A DNA stretch of 64,000 nt from JASHPR01 sp963815375 (GTDB lineage Bacteria; Actinomycetota; Actinomycetes; Streptosporangiales; Streptosporangiaceae), in assembly GCA_963815375.1 (NCBI GenBank), contig CAWFGX010000005.1, forward strand, positions 124,001-188,000, written 5' to 3'. The position numbers were made by a program, and so were the translations under genes. Positions 42,229 through 50,406 of this stretch are shown here, in pieces (position 1 is the stretch's first letter; each line of letters starts with the position of its first letter). Below the pieces are notes generated by a model. That model was not told where the DNA came from. It saw only the letters and a list, made by a program, of their open reading frames with translations, and ran no database searches.

Positions 42229-42270
42229 GCAGCAGCACTTGGGGGCAGACAGAGCTGGGAGGATGGTGCT

Positions 42271-42681
42271 GTGGGCACAGCGCCATTCGTCTGGTCCCAG
42301 CGGGTGCGCCCGCGCCACTGCGATGCCCAGAGCATGGTCTATGCCGGCCGCTATCACGAGTTCTGCGAGGACGCATTCCTTGACATGCTGGAGCACGCGG
42401 GCGCTCCGTACGAGCGCTGGCGCGACCAAGGCGTCGATCTTGTGATCTCCGAGGCGCATTATCATTACCGTCGGCCAGCACACCTCGATGATGACCTGTC
42501 TGTCGCTGTCAGGGCGGAAGTCACAGCCGAGTCCGCGCTTGCGGCCGCGTTCGAAGTCAAGCGCGGCGGCGATCTGCTCGTTACGGCCCTGATCCACTAC
42601 GTCGCGGTGAGAGATGGCCGACGCTGCCCGGTTCCCGATGCCCTTGTGGAACTGCTAGGCGTGAACGGGCAACAGCAGTGA
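42271..42681 (+). CDS. 4HBT-fold acyl-CoA thioesterase
   Basis: GTG 42271 has GGGAGG eight bases upstream. An upstream in-frame start at 42130 would overlap the riboswitch and is rejected. The 136-residue protein reads WSQRVRPRHCDAQSMVYAGRYHEFCEDAFLDML, the hot-dog fold signature in which the catalytic Asp of the 4HBT/YbgC group is replaced in the motif context by RHCDAQSMVY. It continues with VVISEAHYHYRRPAHLDDDLSV-like strands. The family hydrolyses acyl-CoA or 4-hydroxybenzoyl-CoA. It is divergent from the riboflavin fusion gene; a functional link is not evident. Confidence 0.85.
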   Translation: MGTAPFVWSQRVRPRHCDAQSMVYAGRYHEFCEDAFLDMLEHAGAPYERWRDQGVDLVISEAHYHYRRPAHLDDDLSVAVRAEVTAESALAAAFEVKRGGDLLVTALIHYVAVRDGRRCPVPDALVELLGVNGQQQ

Positions 42682-42832
42682 TGGTCCAACCATGCTGCCC
42701 GGACGCCGCTTGAGCAGCAGCAATGGTCCAACCATGCTCCCAGGACAGCAGCAATGGTCCAACGACGCGGTTGGGAGCGGGGGGGCGGCGCGCGTGCGGG
42801 CTCCCAGGGCAGCAGCAATGTTCCAACGATGC
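42673..42832. repeat. Four imperfect repeats of CAGCAGCAATGGTCCAAC
   Basis: Copies start at 42673, 42715, 42746 and 42810, spaced 42, 31 and 64 bases. The consensus is CAGCAGCAATGGTCCAAC, and the first two copies continue to CATGC so that each contains the palindrome ATGGT-CCA-ACCAT. The third and fourth diverge in the right arm. The first copy overlaps the stop of the thioesterase gene. The array may be a cluster of regulator sites, a transcript-end structure or a worn repeat element. It lies in a relic-rich stretch. Confidence 0.65.
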
Positions 42833-42892
42833 CGTTGCACCGGGATGACGCCGGTGGAGGCCGGGTTCCTCGCCGTAGCGCCGCAGGTCGGC

Positions 42893-43138
42893 TTAGCCGC
42901 GACCTGCCGGCGCCGCTGCGCCCTCGTAGCCGAGCAGACCGAGCACCTCACGGGCGGTGGCCGTGGCGGCGGTCAGCACCGGAACCTGCGTCTCGCGGGT
43001 TACCTGGTCCAGGACGGCGAGCGACGGCATCTGCACGCACGCGGACAGCACGAGCGCGTCGGCGGCCGCCGGGCCGCAGCCTTGGCGACCAGGTGTTCGC
43101 CAAGGTGGAACCCTGGGTCCTCAGACGCGATCGTCGGG
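42893..43138 (-). pseudogene. Relic of an Asp/Glu racemase-like (maleate isomerase/arylmalonate decarboxylase) gene, C-terminal part
   Basis: The minus strand near 42893-43050 reads ALVLSACVQMPSLAVLDQVT, then VPVLTAATATAREVLGLLGY and a stop TAA at 42893-42895. This is the C-terminus of the maleate cis-trans isomerase/arylmalonate decarboxylase group, with the catalytic Cys in SACVQMP. A frame shift near 43070 separates it from an upstream piece reading EDPGFHLGEHLVAKAA. Beyond about 43138 the match ends at the boundary of another relic. It is clearly not functional. Confidence 0.65.
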
Positions 43139-43369
43139 CTGTTCAACACCACGACCAGGCTGGCCTCGGCGCCGGTCACGATCTCCACAACTGCGGCCGC
43201 GATCGGGCTGCCCGCCGCGCGGGGCGGCTACCTAGTGCAGGACCTCTGGGGACCGCAGTCGGTCGCGTCCGGCGCTGCCAGGACGTTCCCCATCTCGTCC
43301 GCTGGGCTGATCAAGGCGACCGTCCCGGCCGAGGGGGTAGCCCTGTACCGGGTGATCCCGCTGGGCTGA
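43118..43369 (+). pseudogene. C-terminal relic of an alpha-galactosidase (GH27) gene
   Basis: A plus-strand frame ending TGA at 43367-43369 reads AIVGLFNTTTRLASAPVTIS, then GLPAARGGYLVQDLWGPQSV and VPAEGVALYRVIPLG. This is the antiparallel-beta C-terminal domain of GH27 melibiases, where GLFN, DLW and HGVALYRV-like motifs recur. The whole TIM-barrel catalytic domain is absent. It directly abuts, and partly overlaps, the racemase relic on the other strand, so two gene ends have been joined by a rearrangement. Confidence 0.7.
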
Positions 43370-43381
43370 TGGCGCTGCCGG

Positions 43382-44617
43382 TTACTGGAACAAGTCTTGT
43401 CCGTACCAGTCGGCGGCGTCCCGCACGCCGGGAAGGGTGAAGAAGTACCCGCCGCCGAACGGCTGCACGTAGTCGACCAGAGGCTCGTTGATGAGCCGCT
43501 TCTGGATTCTCTCGAACTGCCGCTGGACGTCCTGCTGGTAGGCGATAAAAATGTGCCCCGCCTGCAGGTTCCCGTTCTCGTCCACGCCGAGGTCGTAATT
43601 GTAGGAGCGGCGTACGATCCGCTGGCGGGCGGTCGCGCTGGTGCGAGGGTTGGCCAGGCGGATGTGGGAGTCCAGCGGGATGACGTACCCGTGCGGGTCG
43701 GCGGCATAGTCGGGGGTGTCGAACTCGCTGGTGCCGTCCAGCGGCGCACCGCTGTCGCGGCGGCGGCCGAACATGTTCTGCTGCTCGTTGATCGACACGC
43801 GGTCCCAGAACTCGACCAGCATCCGGATTAGCCGCACGACCTGGTACGAGCCGCCCTGCGCCCAGCGGGGCTCGGCCGGATCGTCGACCCAGACGAGGCT
43901 GGTCGCCAGCGTTCCGGTCGGGTTCGCGGTGCCGTCCTTGAATCCCAGCAGGTTCCGCGAGGTACCGGACGGCCGTGGCGGGGACGCGTAGCCCTCCATC
44001 TTCCAGCGCAACTGCATGCCGCCGCTCGTGTGCCTGGTGATGTCGCGGATGGCGTGGTGGACCGCATCGGGATGGTTGGCGCACAACTGGAGCAGCAGGT
44101 CACCATGCAGCCAGGCGGGATCAAGAAAGTCGTTGGGGAACGGCTGCATCGCGTTCAGCTTCAATGGTTTGCGGTTTCCGAGGCCGTAACGGTCGTCGAA
44201 CAGGCTCGATCCCACCGACACCGTCACGGTCAGCCCGTCCGCCGGCACCGTCGGCCCGAGGACGTCGCTGTCAGAAGGCGGCTGCCCGACCCCGAGGCTG
44301 GGTGGGGTACCGCCGGTAGCAAGGAACCAGGCGCGCTCGGTCAGTCCGTACATGAGAAGCGCGAGGTCGGGCTTGCTGGCAACGGCGCAGTCGAACGCGG
44401 CCACGCACGCGTACGGCTGCTTGGCAGCTGGCCCAGGCGTGAGCACCCCGGCCTGGTGAGTGCCATGGAACGGGTACACCGCCTCGGTGACCGGGCCGCT
44501 GCCTCTCGTCTGGCCGGCGTCCGCCCGCGCACCGCCGGCCAGCACGCCGCCAGCTAGCGCGGTCCCGGCCGCGCCCGATAGCGTGCCCTTGAGAAAGTTG
44601 CGTCGGTTGACGTTCAC
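43382..44617 (-). CDS. efeB: Dyp-type peroxidase EfeB, Tat-exported
   Basis: GTG 44617 lies 11 bases after GAAGGAG and gives 411 residues. The N-terminus is a Tat signal (NRRNFLKGTLSGAAGTALAGG). Dyp motifs follow: GFKDGTANP (distal Asp), the proximal His in DSHIRLANPR, the distal Arg in RIVRRSYNY, and the closing YFFTLPGVRD. EfeB partners EfeU and EfeO in a periplasmic/extracytoplasmic iron uptake system, taking iron from heme or oxidising Fe(II). The gene is 17 bases after the EfeU-EfeO fusion in the same direction, so they form one operon. Confidence 0.92.
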   Translation of the reverse strand: MNVNRRNFLKGTLSGAAGTALAGGVLAGGARADAGQTRGSGPVTEAVYPFHGTHQAGVLTPGPAAKQPYACVAAFDCAVASKPDLALLMYGLTERAWFLATGGTPPSLGVGQPPSDSDVLGPTVPADGLTVTVSVGSSLFDDRYGLGNRKPLKLNAMQPFPNDFLDPAWLHGDLLLQLCANHPDAVHHAIRDITRHTSGGMQLRWKMEGYASPPRPSGTSRNLLGFKDGTANPTGTLATSLVWVDDPAEPRWAQGGSYQVVRLIRMLVEFWDRVSINEQQNMFGRRRDSGAPLDGTSEFDTPDYAADPHGYVIPLDSHIRLANPRTSATARQRIVRRSYNYDLGVDENGNLQAGHIFIAYQQDVQRQFERIQKRLINEPLVDYVQPFGGGYFFTLPGVRDAADWYGQDLFQ

Positions 44618-44633
44618 GCGGGGGTTCGCTCCT

Positions 44634-46763
44634 TCAGTGGGCCGGCGGAACCTCAAGGAGATTCGGAACGGCGGCGAGCGTCTCCAGCACCGCATCGGTT
44701 GCCGCATTCACCTGCTCGCGAGCCGCAGGCGATGCCGCGGCGAGTGACTCCCACTGGCCGTTGACTTGGGTCGCGAGCAGCGCCGAGTTCAGGATGTCCA
44801 GCTCGCTGTCTGCTATGGCAGGCAGGCCGGGCTGCCGGGCATTGAGCAGTGGTGCCAGGTAGCCAAGCACAGCCCTGGTGACAGCCACGTCGGCGTACGT
44901 CTGCGCGAATGCCGCGCCACCGCCCTGGTCGTCAATCCCGGACAGGTGGTCACGGAGCGCGTCCTCGAGGATTTCGTGGGCGCGGATCGGCAGGTTCGTG
45001 GGGTCGCCAGCCAGGTCATCGGAGGTCAGGTTCTGCCGCACAGCCGCGACGTTGCTGGCCAGTGTCGCGGCGACCGTCAGCAGGCTGGCTGAGCTCTGGC
45101 TGTGCCACAGGCCGTATTCGAGCCGGTGCAGGCCGGTGAAGTTCTTGTCGTTGACTCCACTGGGGAGGCCGTCAGGCAGGCCGTCGACCGCCAGGCCGAG
45201 GCGGCCGAAGCTGTCATAGGAAGCACCGACGCGCTCCCAGTCCATCTGAGCGGTGAGCCAGTCGTCCTTCGCAGCGGCTGTGTCACCACGGCCCAGGTCA
45301 GCCTGGATCTGGGTGACCGCTTGCGCCAGGTCCGCGAGCTGCCCGGCCGCATAGGTTTCGTACTCCTTGTTCGGGCCCGCCAGGTCGCCGGCCGTCACCG
45401 GCTTGATGGCGACCGGGCTGCCTTTTATCTGGCTGGCCACAGCCGCGTTCCCGGCGCCGGTCACCTGGACCGGCTGGGAGACCGTTACCGGCAGGCTGCC
45501 CATGAAGCACTTGAAGACATAGGTGCCGCTGTAGAGCATGGCGCTGAGCTGTGCGCTTGTCCCCGGGCCAATGGTCTCGATCTCGGCCACGATGTCGCCG
45601 GACGCGTCGTCGAGGTTGATCTCGCCCGGCAGCCCGGACTGGTTGTCGACCGTGAACGTCTGGGCTCCGGCGGTGGCGGATGTCCAGTCCTGCGCACACC
45701 CGGTCCGGCTCACAGTCACAGTCACCACGGCGGCCGATGCGGCGCTTGCGGCTGGAAGCACTGCGATCGCCACGCCGGCGGCGAGGGCAGGGATCACGGC
45801 AAGTGCCCCGGCTACCGCCCACGGCCGGCGTCCGGCCAGCCGCTGCCACCGGCCCGCGGCGCCCGCGGCGGCAGTGCCTGGTACCGCGGCGCGATGATCG
45901 GCCTTAACGAACACCGGGATGACCACAGCGAGGTAGGCGACCCAGGCAGCGAGCTGAAGCACGGTCATCGTCGGCGACAGGCCGGTGACCCCGGTGATCA
46001 GCGACACCCACCAGGATCCCGGGTGGGCGCGCGCGGCGACGTCGAACGCCACCCAGCGCTGCCCCGGCAGCAGGCCCGCGTCCTGCAGGCCGCCGAGCCC
46101 ATAAGCGAGCATTCCGGCGGCGATCACGCTCAGGGCGAGCGCGGTCCGGTTAAAGAACACCTCTGTTCTCAGCTTGACCGCCACGCGGTTCAGCAGCCAG
46201 CAGAGCACGAGGGCGGCCGCGAGCCCGGCGGCGGTGCCAGCCAGCGGCCCGGCCGTATGTCCCCCTGGCGCGCGAGCGGCCGTCCACATGGACAGCGTCG
46301 TCTCCAGGCCTTCGCGGCCGACCGCCAGGAACGCGGTCATCGTCAGCACTCCCGCGCCGATCGGCGGCGCGGGGGCCCTGTCGCCGCGGAGCTGCGCTGT
46401 CAGGCAGATTGCTGTGCGGCGCATCCAGAAGATCGTCACGGTGACCAGGCCCACCGCGAACACGCTGAGCAGTCCACTCATTACATCCTGTGCCTGGCTG
46501 GACACCACGTCCGCCGAAGAGGTGAGGACGGCAGCGGAACTCTCGGACAGCATCACCGCGCCCAGCACGCCGAGCCAGACCGGCGCCGCCGATATCTTCC
46601 TGGTGTGGCGGCCGTGACCGAGCCCGTCGTGACCATGCCCAGCGTCAGCGCGCGCTGGCGCTGCCCGGCGCACGGCGGCCAGCAGAATGCTGACCACCAG
46701 GCCGGCCTCGAGGCCCTGGCAAAGGCCGAACAGGAGATTGGGGCCGATATCCTCCCATGTCAC
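44634..46763 (-). CDS. EfeU-EfeO fusion: FTR1-type iron permease joined to an EfeO iron-binding domain
   Basis: The 709-residue protein joins two usually separate proteins. Residues 1 to about 300 are the seven-helix FTR1/EfeU permease, with REGLE intact at 150-154. The first copy, near the N-terminus, reads CQGLE at 15-19, losing the Arg and the first Glu. A further helix (AVAGALAVIPALAAGVAIA) acts as anchor. An EfeO-like cupredoxin part (TGCAQDW, YVFKCFMG) and an imelysin/M75 domain follow, with its HxxE motif in GLHRLEYGLW. The GTG start has no ribosome site and abuts an iron-box-like sequence. Function: high-affinity iron import with EfeB. Confidence 0.88.
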   Translation of the reverse strand: MTWEDIGPNLLFGLCQGLEAGLVVSILLAAVRRAAPARADAGHGHDGLGHGRHTRKISAAPVWLGVLGAVMLSESSAAVLTSSADVVSSQAQDVMSGLLSVFAVGLVTVTIFWMRRTAICLTAQLRGDRAPAPPIGAGVLTMTAFLAVGREGLETTLSMWTAARAPGGHTAGPLAGTAAGLAAALVLCWLLNRVAVKLRTEVFFNRTALALSVIAAGMLAYGLGGLQDAGLLPGQRWVAFDVAARAHPGSWWVSLITGVTGLSPTMTVLQLAAWVAYLAVVIPVFVKADHRAAVPGTAAAGAAGRWQRLAGRRPWAVAGALAVIPALAAGVAIAVLPAASAASAAVVTVTVSRTGCAQDWTSATAGAQTFTVDNQSGLPGEINLDDASGDIVAEIETIGPGTSAQLSAMLYSGTYVFKCFMGSLPVTVSQPVQVTGAGNAAVASQIKGSPVAIKPVTAGDLAGPNKEYETYAAGQLADLAQAVTQIQADLGRGDTAAAKDDWLTAQMDWERVGASYDSFGRLGLAVDGLPDGLPSGVNDKNFTGLHRLEYGLWHSQSSASLLTVAATLASNVAAVRQNLTSDDLAGDPTNLPIRAHEILEDALRDHLSGIDDQGGGAAFAQTYADVAVTRAVLGYLAPLLNARQPGLPAIADSELDILNSALLATQVNGQWESLAAASPAAREQVNAATDAVLETLAAVPNLLEVPPAH

Positions 46764-46787
46764 TTAGCTAACGTAGGACTCACCCAA
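46764..46787. promoter_or_regulatory. Iron-box-like sequence at the start of the efe operon
   Basis: Starting at the base next to the GTG of the EfeU-EfeO gene, the plus strand reads TTAGCTAACG followed by TAGGACTCACCCAA. The second part closely resembles the right half of the DmdR/IdeR box, where TTAGGTTAGGCTCACCTAA is typical. Iron-dependent repression is expected for this operon, so the placement fits. The left half is poorly matched and spacing is one base longer than usual. Confidence 0.45.
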
Positions 46788-46979
46788 ATCGGTCGTCTAT
46801 CGATCTGGGTGTGGAAGTCGTCACACTGAGCGACGCATCCGCTCCATCCCCGGAGCCCAGCAGATATGGCCGGAAGCGGCTGGCGCTGCGTGGGGGCATG
46901 GAGTGCCGCCGCTCGGGTAGCGCTGGTCGAAGAGCGGAGCACCGAGTGCGGTAGTGAATCTGATCAGGAGGTGACCACG

Positions 46980-47303
46980 ATGCCTCGCGGATCGAGCCGG
47001 AAGCGCGAGCGGCAGTATGAGCACATCAAAGAGAGCGCGAAGAGCCGGGGGGAAGGTGACCAGCGGGCGACGGAGATCGCTGCTCGGACGGTCAACAAGG
47101 AGCGGGCGCGTTCCGGGGAGGCCAGAACCGCCAGCCGAACGTCCGTCGAAGACATATCGTCGTCGCGCCGGGGTGGTCTGCGATCGCATCGCGGCGCTGG
47201 CGGCCCGACGAAGGCTCAGCTATACGCCGAGGCGAAGAGCCGCGGAGTCAAAGGCCGCGCCAGCATGTCTAAAGCCCAGTTGGCGCGTGCGCTCGGCCGC
47301 TGA
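46980..47303 (+). CDS. Small basic protein with a Rho_N-like C-terminal motif (plasmid stabilization-annotated family)
   Basis: ATG 46980 has AGGAGG nine bases upstream. The 107-residue protein is rich in Arg, Lys and Glu (KRERQYEHIKESAKSRGEGD), predicted helical and soluble. Its C-terminus, TKAQLYAEAKSRGVKGRASMSKAQLARALGR, is a Rho termination factor N-terminal-like (SAP-like) helix-extended-helix, a nucleic-acid-binding module. Relatives are often named plasmid stabilization proteins without evidence. It converges with the MEDS kinase gene; their 3' ends overlap by 35 bases. Confidence 0.8.
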   Translation: MPRGSSRKRERQYEHIKESAKSRGEGDQRATEIAARTVNKERARSGEARTASRTSVEDISSSRRGGLRSHRGAGGPTKAQLYAEAKSRGVKGRASMSKAQLARALGR

Positions 47304-48303
47304 CCGGGCAGGCCGTTGTCGGCACCATCGTGGTCGGGAGAGCTCCCACAGAGGTGAGACCCTGGCCGGGCCTGGTCATTGGCTGGACCGGAGCGACATG
47401 TGCATGCGCACGACCGTGCCAGGCCGGCCCGGTGCGGAACTCGACCAGGTCGCAGACCTGGTTGACGACCCACAATCCGTGCCCGGAACCGTCACTGGCC
47501 GGCCGCGAGCGGCCGGCCAGCGGGTTAGTGACCTGTCCGGTGTCCTGGATCTGGCATATGACCTCGTCCTGGTCCCGCCAGACTTGCATAGTGCCGCCAC
47601 CGGCTGTGTGGCGCAGAGTGTTGGCCGCCACCTCATAGGCAGCGAGCACCAGGTCGGCGGCCCGGTCGGCGGCCAGGCCAGCCTCCCGGGCAGACCGGGC
47701 CACGTGCGTGCGGACGGGGTAAATGTCATACCGGTAGGCCACCGATGTCGCCTCCGGCGAGGGGGGTGTCAGTGCCCGGTCGAACGCGGGCGGGATCTGG
47801 CCCGGCCCGTCGTAGCACGTGCTCGCATGCATCCGGCCGTCGCGGTATACGGCTGGATGGGTCTGCTCGGCGGCCGAGGCCACCTCGGAGTCCGGCCCGG
47901 CCGCGTCGTACAGGCAGATGATGGACACATTGGCCTGGGCAAAGGCCAGGTTCACCAACGCCTCGTGCCGCATCGCCTCTGCTGTCTCGGCGGATGACCG
48001 CCCAGTCCAGAACGGCTGGCTAACGTACCGGACCCGCCGTCCGGCGTGGGCGGCCGCGAAATCCAGCATGGCCGGGATGATCCGGCCGGGGTTGCGGCCC
48101 ACTTCGCCCACATCAAAAAAGGCCGCCTGCGCCCCGTGGTCGCCGAGGGCCTGGCGCAACGTCTCGGATTCCTCGGCAGACACGCCGATGGAGACGGCTT
48201 CATCGCGGGCCAGTCCCTGACGGACGAAATCGGCCACCCAGGCGGTGCGTTCCGGGCTACACGGCCTCAGCAACGCCGCGTGCGACAGGCCGCGATCATT
48301 CAT
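47269..48303 (-). CDS. MEDS-domain sensor with HATPase_c domain (anti-sigma kinase type)
   Basis: The 344-residue product from ATG 48303 has a MEDS domain (residues about 6-165: LLRPCSPERTAWVADFVRQGL, FFDVGEVGRNPGRIIPAML, then QANVSIICLYDAAGPD) and then a GHKL ATPase domain of the anti-sigma type (DLVLAAYEVAANTLRHTAGGG, then QIQDTGQVTN and GHGLWVVNQVCDLVEF). A 40-residue tail follows. Such proteins are cytosolic regulators that phosphorylate anti-sigma antagonists or bind sigma factors. No sigma factor or antagonist is adjacent. Longer in-frame extension to 48804 lacks any domain and is rejected. Confidence 0.85.
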   Translation of the reverse strand: MNDRGLSHAALLRPCSPERTAWVADFVRQGLARDEAVSIGVSAEESETLRQALGDHGAQAAFFDVGEVGRNPGRIIPAMLDFAAAHAGRRVRYVSQPFWTGRSSAETAEAMRHEALVNLAFAQANVSIICLYDAAGPDSEVASAAEQTHPAVYRDGRMHASTCYDGPGQIPPAFDRALTPPSPEATSVAYRYDIYPVRTHVARSAREAGLAADRAADLVLAAYEVAANTLRHTAGGGTMQVWRDQDEVICQIQDTGQVTNPLAGRSRPASDGSGHGLWVVNQVCDLVEFRTGPAWHGRAHAHVAPVQPMTRPGQGLTSVGALPTTMVPTTACPVSGRAHAPTGL

Positions 48304-48591
48304 CCCGGCCGCCGGCCAGACGTCGGTACTCCTGCCTGCATGTCTGCGTTTCCGTCCGCGGCCCTGAGTCGGCCGCTCCTGGACAACCCGCACTGCTTTC
48401 CTGCGCGACTGCCCGTGACTCCTGTTGCTAAACGCGTCATCAAGCTCAGGTTCCCGTGGTGCGTCGTGCCTCAGGGAATGGCTAATACGGGGGCGGCCGC
48501 TCGGGCTCGCGAACCGGGCCACGGCGAGCACCTGAGGGGGCGGGAGTGCGGGAGATGAGTTTGGCGGGAGTTTGCGGGGTAGCGACGAGTG

Positions 48592-50109
48592 ATGGCTGAA
48601 CATACAACCGAAACCGAGACTAAATATGACGCTGCGGCCGGAATGGCCCTGCCACGCCTGGATGAGCTTGCGCAGGTGGCCCGCACTGTCGTCCCCGACG
48701 AAGATCAGCTCGAGGCGGAGTATTTCGATACCGCTGACCTGCGGCTGATACGAGCCGGGATCACGCTGCGCCGCAGGCGCGGGGGAGAGGACGCCGGCTG
48801 GCACCTGAAGCTGCCGGCCGGCCCCGGTTCCCGCCGCGAGATCAGGCTGCCGCTGAGCCGGTCCGGCAGCCGGGTACCGGCGGAGCTGGCCGGGCTGGTC
48901 CGCGCGTACACGCGCGGCGAGCCGCTGCGCCCCGTAGTTCAGATGACGACCAGGCGCCAGCGCCTGATCTTGCTGGGCCCGTCCGGCGAGTCGCTGGCTG
49001 AAGTCGCGGCCGACGATGTCAGTGCCCGGACAATGGGCGCCTCCACGAGCATTTCCCGCTGGCAGGAAGTGGAGGTCGAGCTGACAGGCGGAGACCGGAC
49101 GCTACTGGCCGCGGCGGACCAGGTGCTGCGCCGTGATGGCCTCCACCGCGCAAGTCACTCAGCCAAGCTGGAACGGGCGCTGGGTCTTGATGCCGCCCAC
49201 CCGGACGCCGGCGGGCTGGCGCCATCCACTCCGGCCGCTGAGGTCGTGCAGGCTTACCTGCGTACCCAGGGCGATACGCTCAAGTCGCTCGACCCCCTCG
49301 CACGCCGGGACGAGCCCGACGCCGTGCACAAGATGCGGGTCACTACCCGGCGACTGCGCAGCACCCTCCAGGCGTTCGGGAAGGTCATCCCGAGATCGCA
49401 GACCGCGGGGCTGGCGGAAGAGCTGAAGTGGCTGGGCGGCGTGCTCGGTGAGGCCCGTGACGCCGAGGTGCTGTCCGGGCACCTTCAGGACGGCCTCGCC
49501 CAGTTCCCCGCGGAGCAGGTGATCGGGCCCATCCAGGCCCGCGTGCAGGGACACTTTGCTCCCCGGCGGGCGGCCACCCGCAGAGCTCTGCTCAAAGCTC
49601 TTGACTCTCCTCGCTACTTCGCGCTGCTTAACCAGCTGGACCAGCTGATCGACGACCCGCCTCACGGCCCGGCCGCGTCCGGAGCCGCCCGCGACGTGCT
49701 CCCGGCCGCCGTCCGGCGTAGCTACCGCAGGACCGCCCGCCGGATCGGACGAGCCCGGCTGGCACGGGCTGGCGCGGCAACCGACGTGGCCCTGCATCAG
49801 GCCCGCAAGGCCGCCAAACGCTCCCGGTACGCCAGCGAAGCAGTCACGCCGGCGCTAGGGGAGAAGGCCCGGCGTTTCACTGGCCAGATGAAGAAGGTCC
49901 AGTCGGTACTCGGCGACCACCAGGACACCGTCATCGCCCGCCCGGTCGTCCGGGAACTGGGGATGGTTGCGCACCTCGCCGGAGAGAACGCGTTCAGCTA
50001 CGGCCTGCTCTACCAGCGTGAGGCCGACCAGGCCCGACGGCTACGGGCCGAGGCACAGGACACCTGGAAGAAGGCCTCCCGCGCCCGCTTCCGGCACTGG
50101 ATGCGCTAG
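48592..50109 (+). CDS. CYTH and CHAD domain-containing protein
   Basis: The 505-residue protein has an N-terminal CYTH domain (TETETKYDAAAG with the ExExK motif; EYFDTADLRLIRAGITLRRR; WHLKLPAG; WQEVEVELTGG) and a C-terminal CHAD helical domain (AVHKMRVTTRRLRSTLQAF, LGGVLGEARDAEVL, LHQARKAAKRSRYASEAVTP, VQSVLGDHQDTVIA). CYTH domains handle triphosphates; CHAD domains bind polyphosphate through conserved His and Arg. Together they mark proteins linked to polyphosphate granules. It is divergent from the MEDS kinase with 288 bases between. No polyphosphate kinase is in the window. Confidence 0.93.
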   Translation: MAEHTTETETKYDAAAGMALPRLDELAQVARTVVPDEDQLEAEYFDTADLRLIRAGITLRRRRGGEDAGWHLKLPAGPGSRREIRLPLSRSGSRVPAELAGLVRAYTRGEPLRPVVQMTTRRQRLILLGPSGESLAEVAADDVSARTMGASTSISRWQEVEVELTGGDRTLLAAADQVLRRDGLHRASHSAKLERALGLDAAHPDAGGLAPSTPAAEVVQAYLRTQGDTLKSLDPLARRDEPDAVHKMRVTTRRLRSTLQAFGKVIPRSQTAGLAEELKWLGGVLGEARDAEVLSGHLQDGLAQFPAEQVIGPIQARVQGHFAPRRAATRRALLKALDSPRYFALLNQLDQLIDDPPHGPAASGAARDVLPAAVRRSYRRTARRIGRARLARAGAATDVALHQARKAAKRSRYASEAVTPALGEKARRFTGQMKKVQSVLGDHQDTVIARPVVRELGMVAHLAGENAFSYGLLYQREADQARRLRAEAQDTWKKASRARFRHWMR

Positions 50110-50202
50110 CGCTATTGCACCGGAGATCTGCGGGTAGCGGAATGCTGCGCCGGGAACGCACGCGGATGACGGAGCAGCCGCGCAGGACGCTGGGAGACGC
50201 GA

Positions 50203-50406
50203 ATGGGCAAGGCAACGGTCAAGCCGCACCAGGACTTTCATCAGGAGACCGACGCCGTGCACTCCTGGCGTGTTGGCCGGCTGACCGGCCTCGGCGTAAC
50301 CAGGCTGGTCGCGGAGACAATCGCGGACCGAGTCGACTGGCATGAGGTAGCGAGGCTGGTCCGGCGCGGGTGCCCGGCCTCGCTAGCAGTGCAGATCGTC
50401 GAGTAG
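50203..50406 (+). CDS. Small conserved-looking protein of unknown function
   Basis: ATG 50203 follows GGGAG. The 67-residue protein reads DFHQETDAVHSWRVGRLTGLGVTRLVAETIADRVDWHEVARLV, a balanced, charged, helical sequence, then RRGCPASLAVQIVE. The HSWR...LGV..LVAE....DWHEVARLV pattern looks like a DNA- or protein-binding helical unit. No named family is recognised. It starts 94 bases after the CYTH/CHAD gene on the same strand, so co-transcription is possible. Its 3' end overlaps the convergent gene at 50383 by 24 bases. Confidence 0.6.
   Translation: MGKATVKPHQDFHQETDAVHSWRVGRLTGLGVTRLVAETIADRVDWHEVARLVRRGCPASLAVQIVE

Noticed and set aside
42130..42270. Upstream start for the thioesterase
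   Set aside because: The added residues overlap the FMN riboswitch on the other strand and lack hot-dog fold signal; GTG 42271 has a good ribosome site.
42692..43369. 225-residue plus-strand open frame taken as one gene
   Set aside because: Only the last 80 residues resemble a protein family (GH27 C-terminus); the first part is the repeat cluster and the antisense of a racemase relic.
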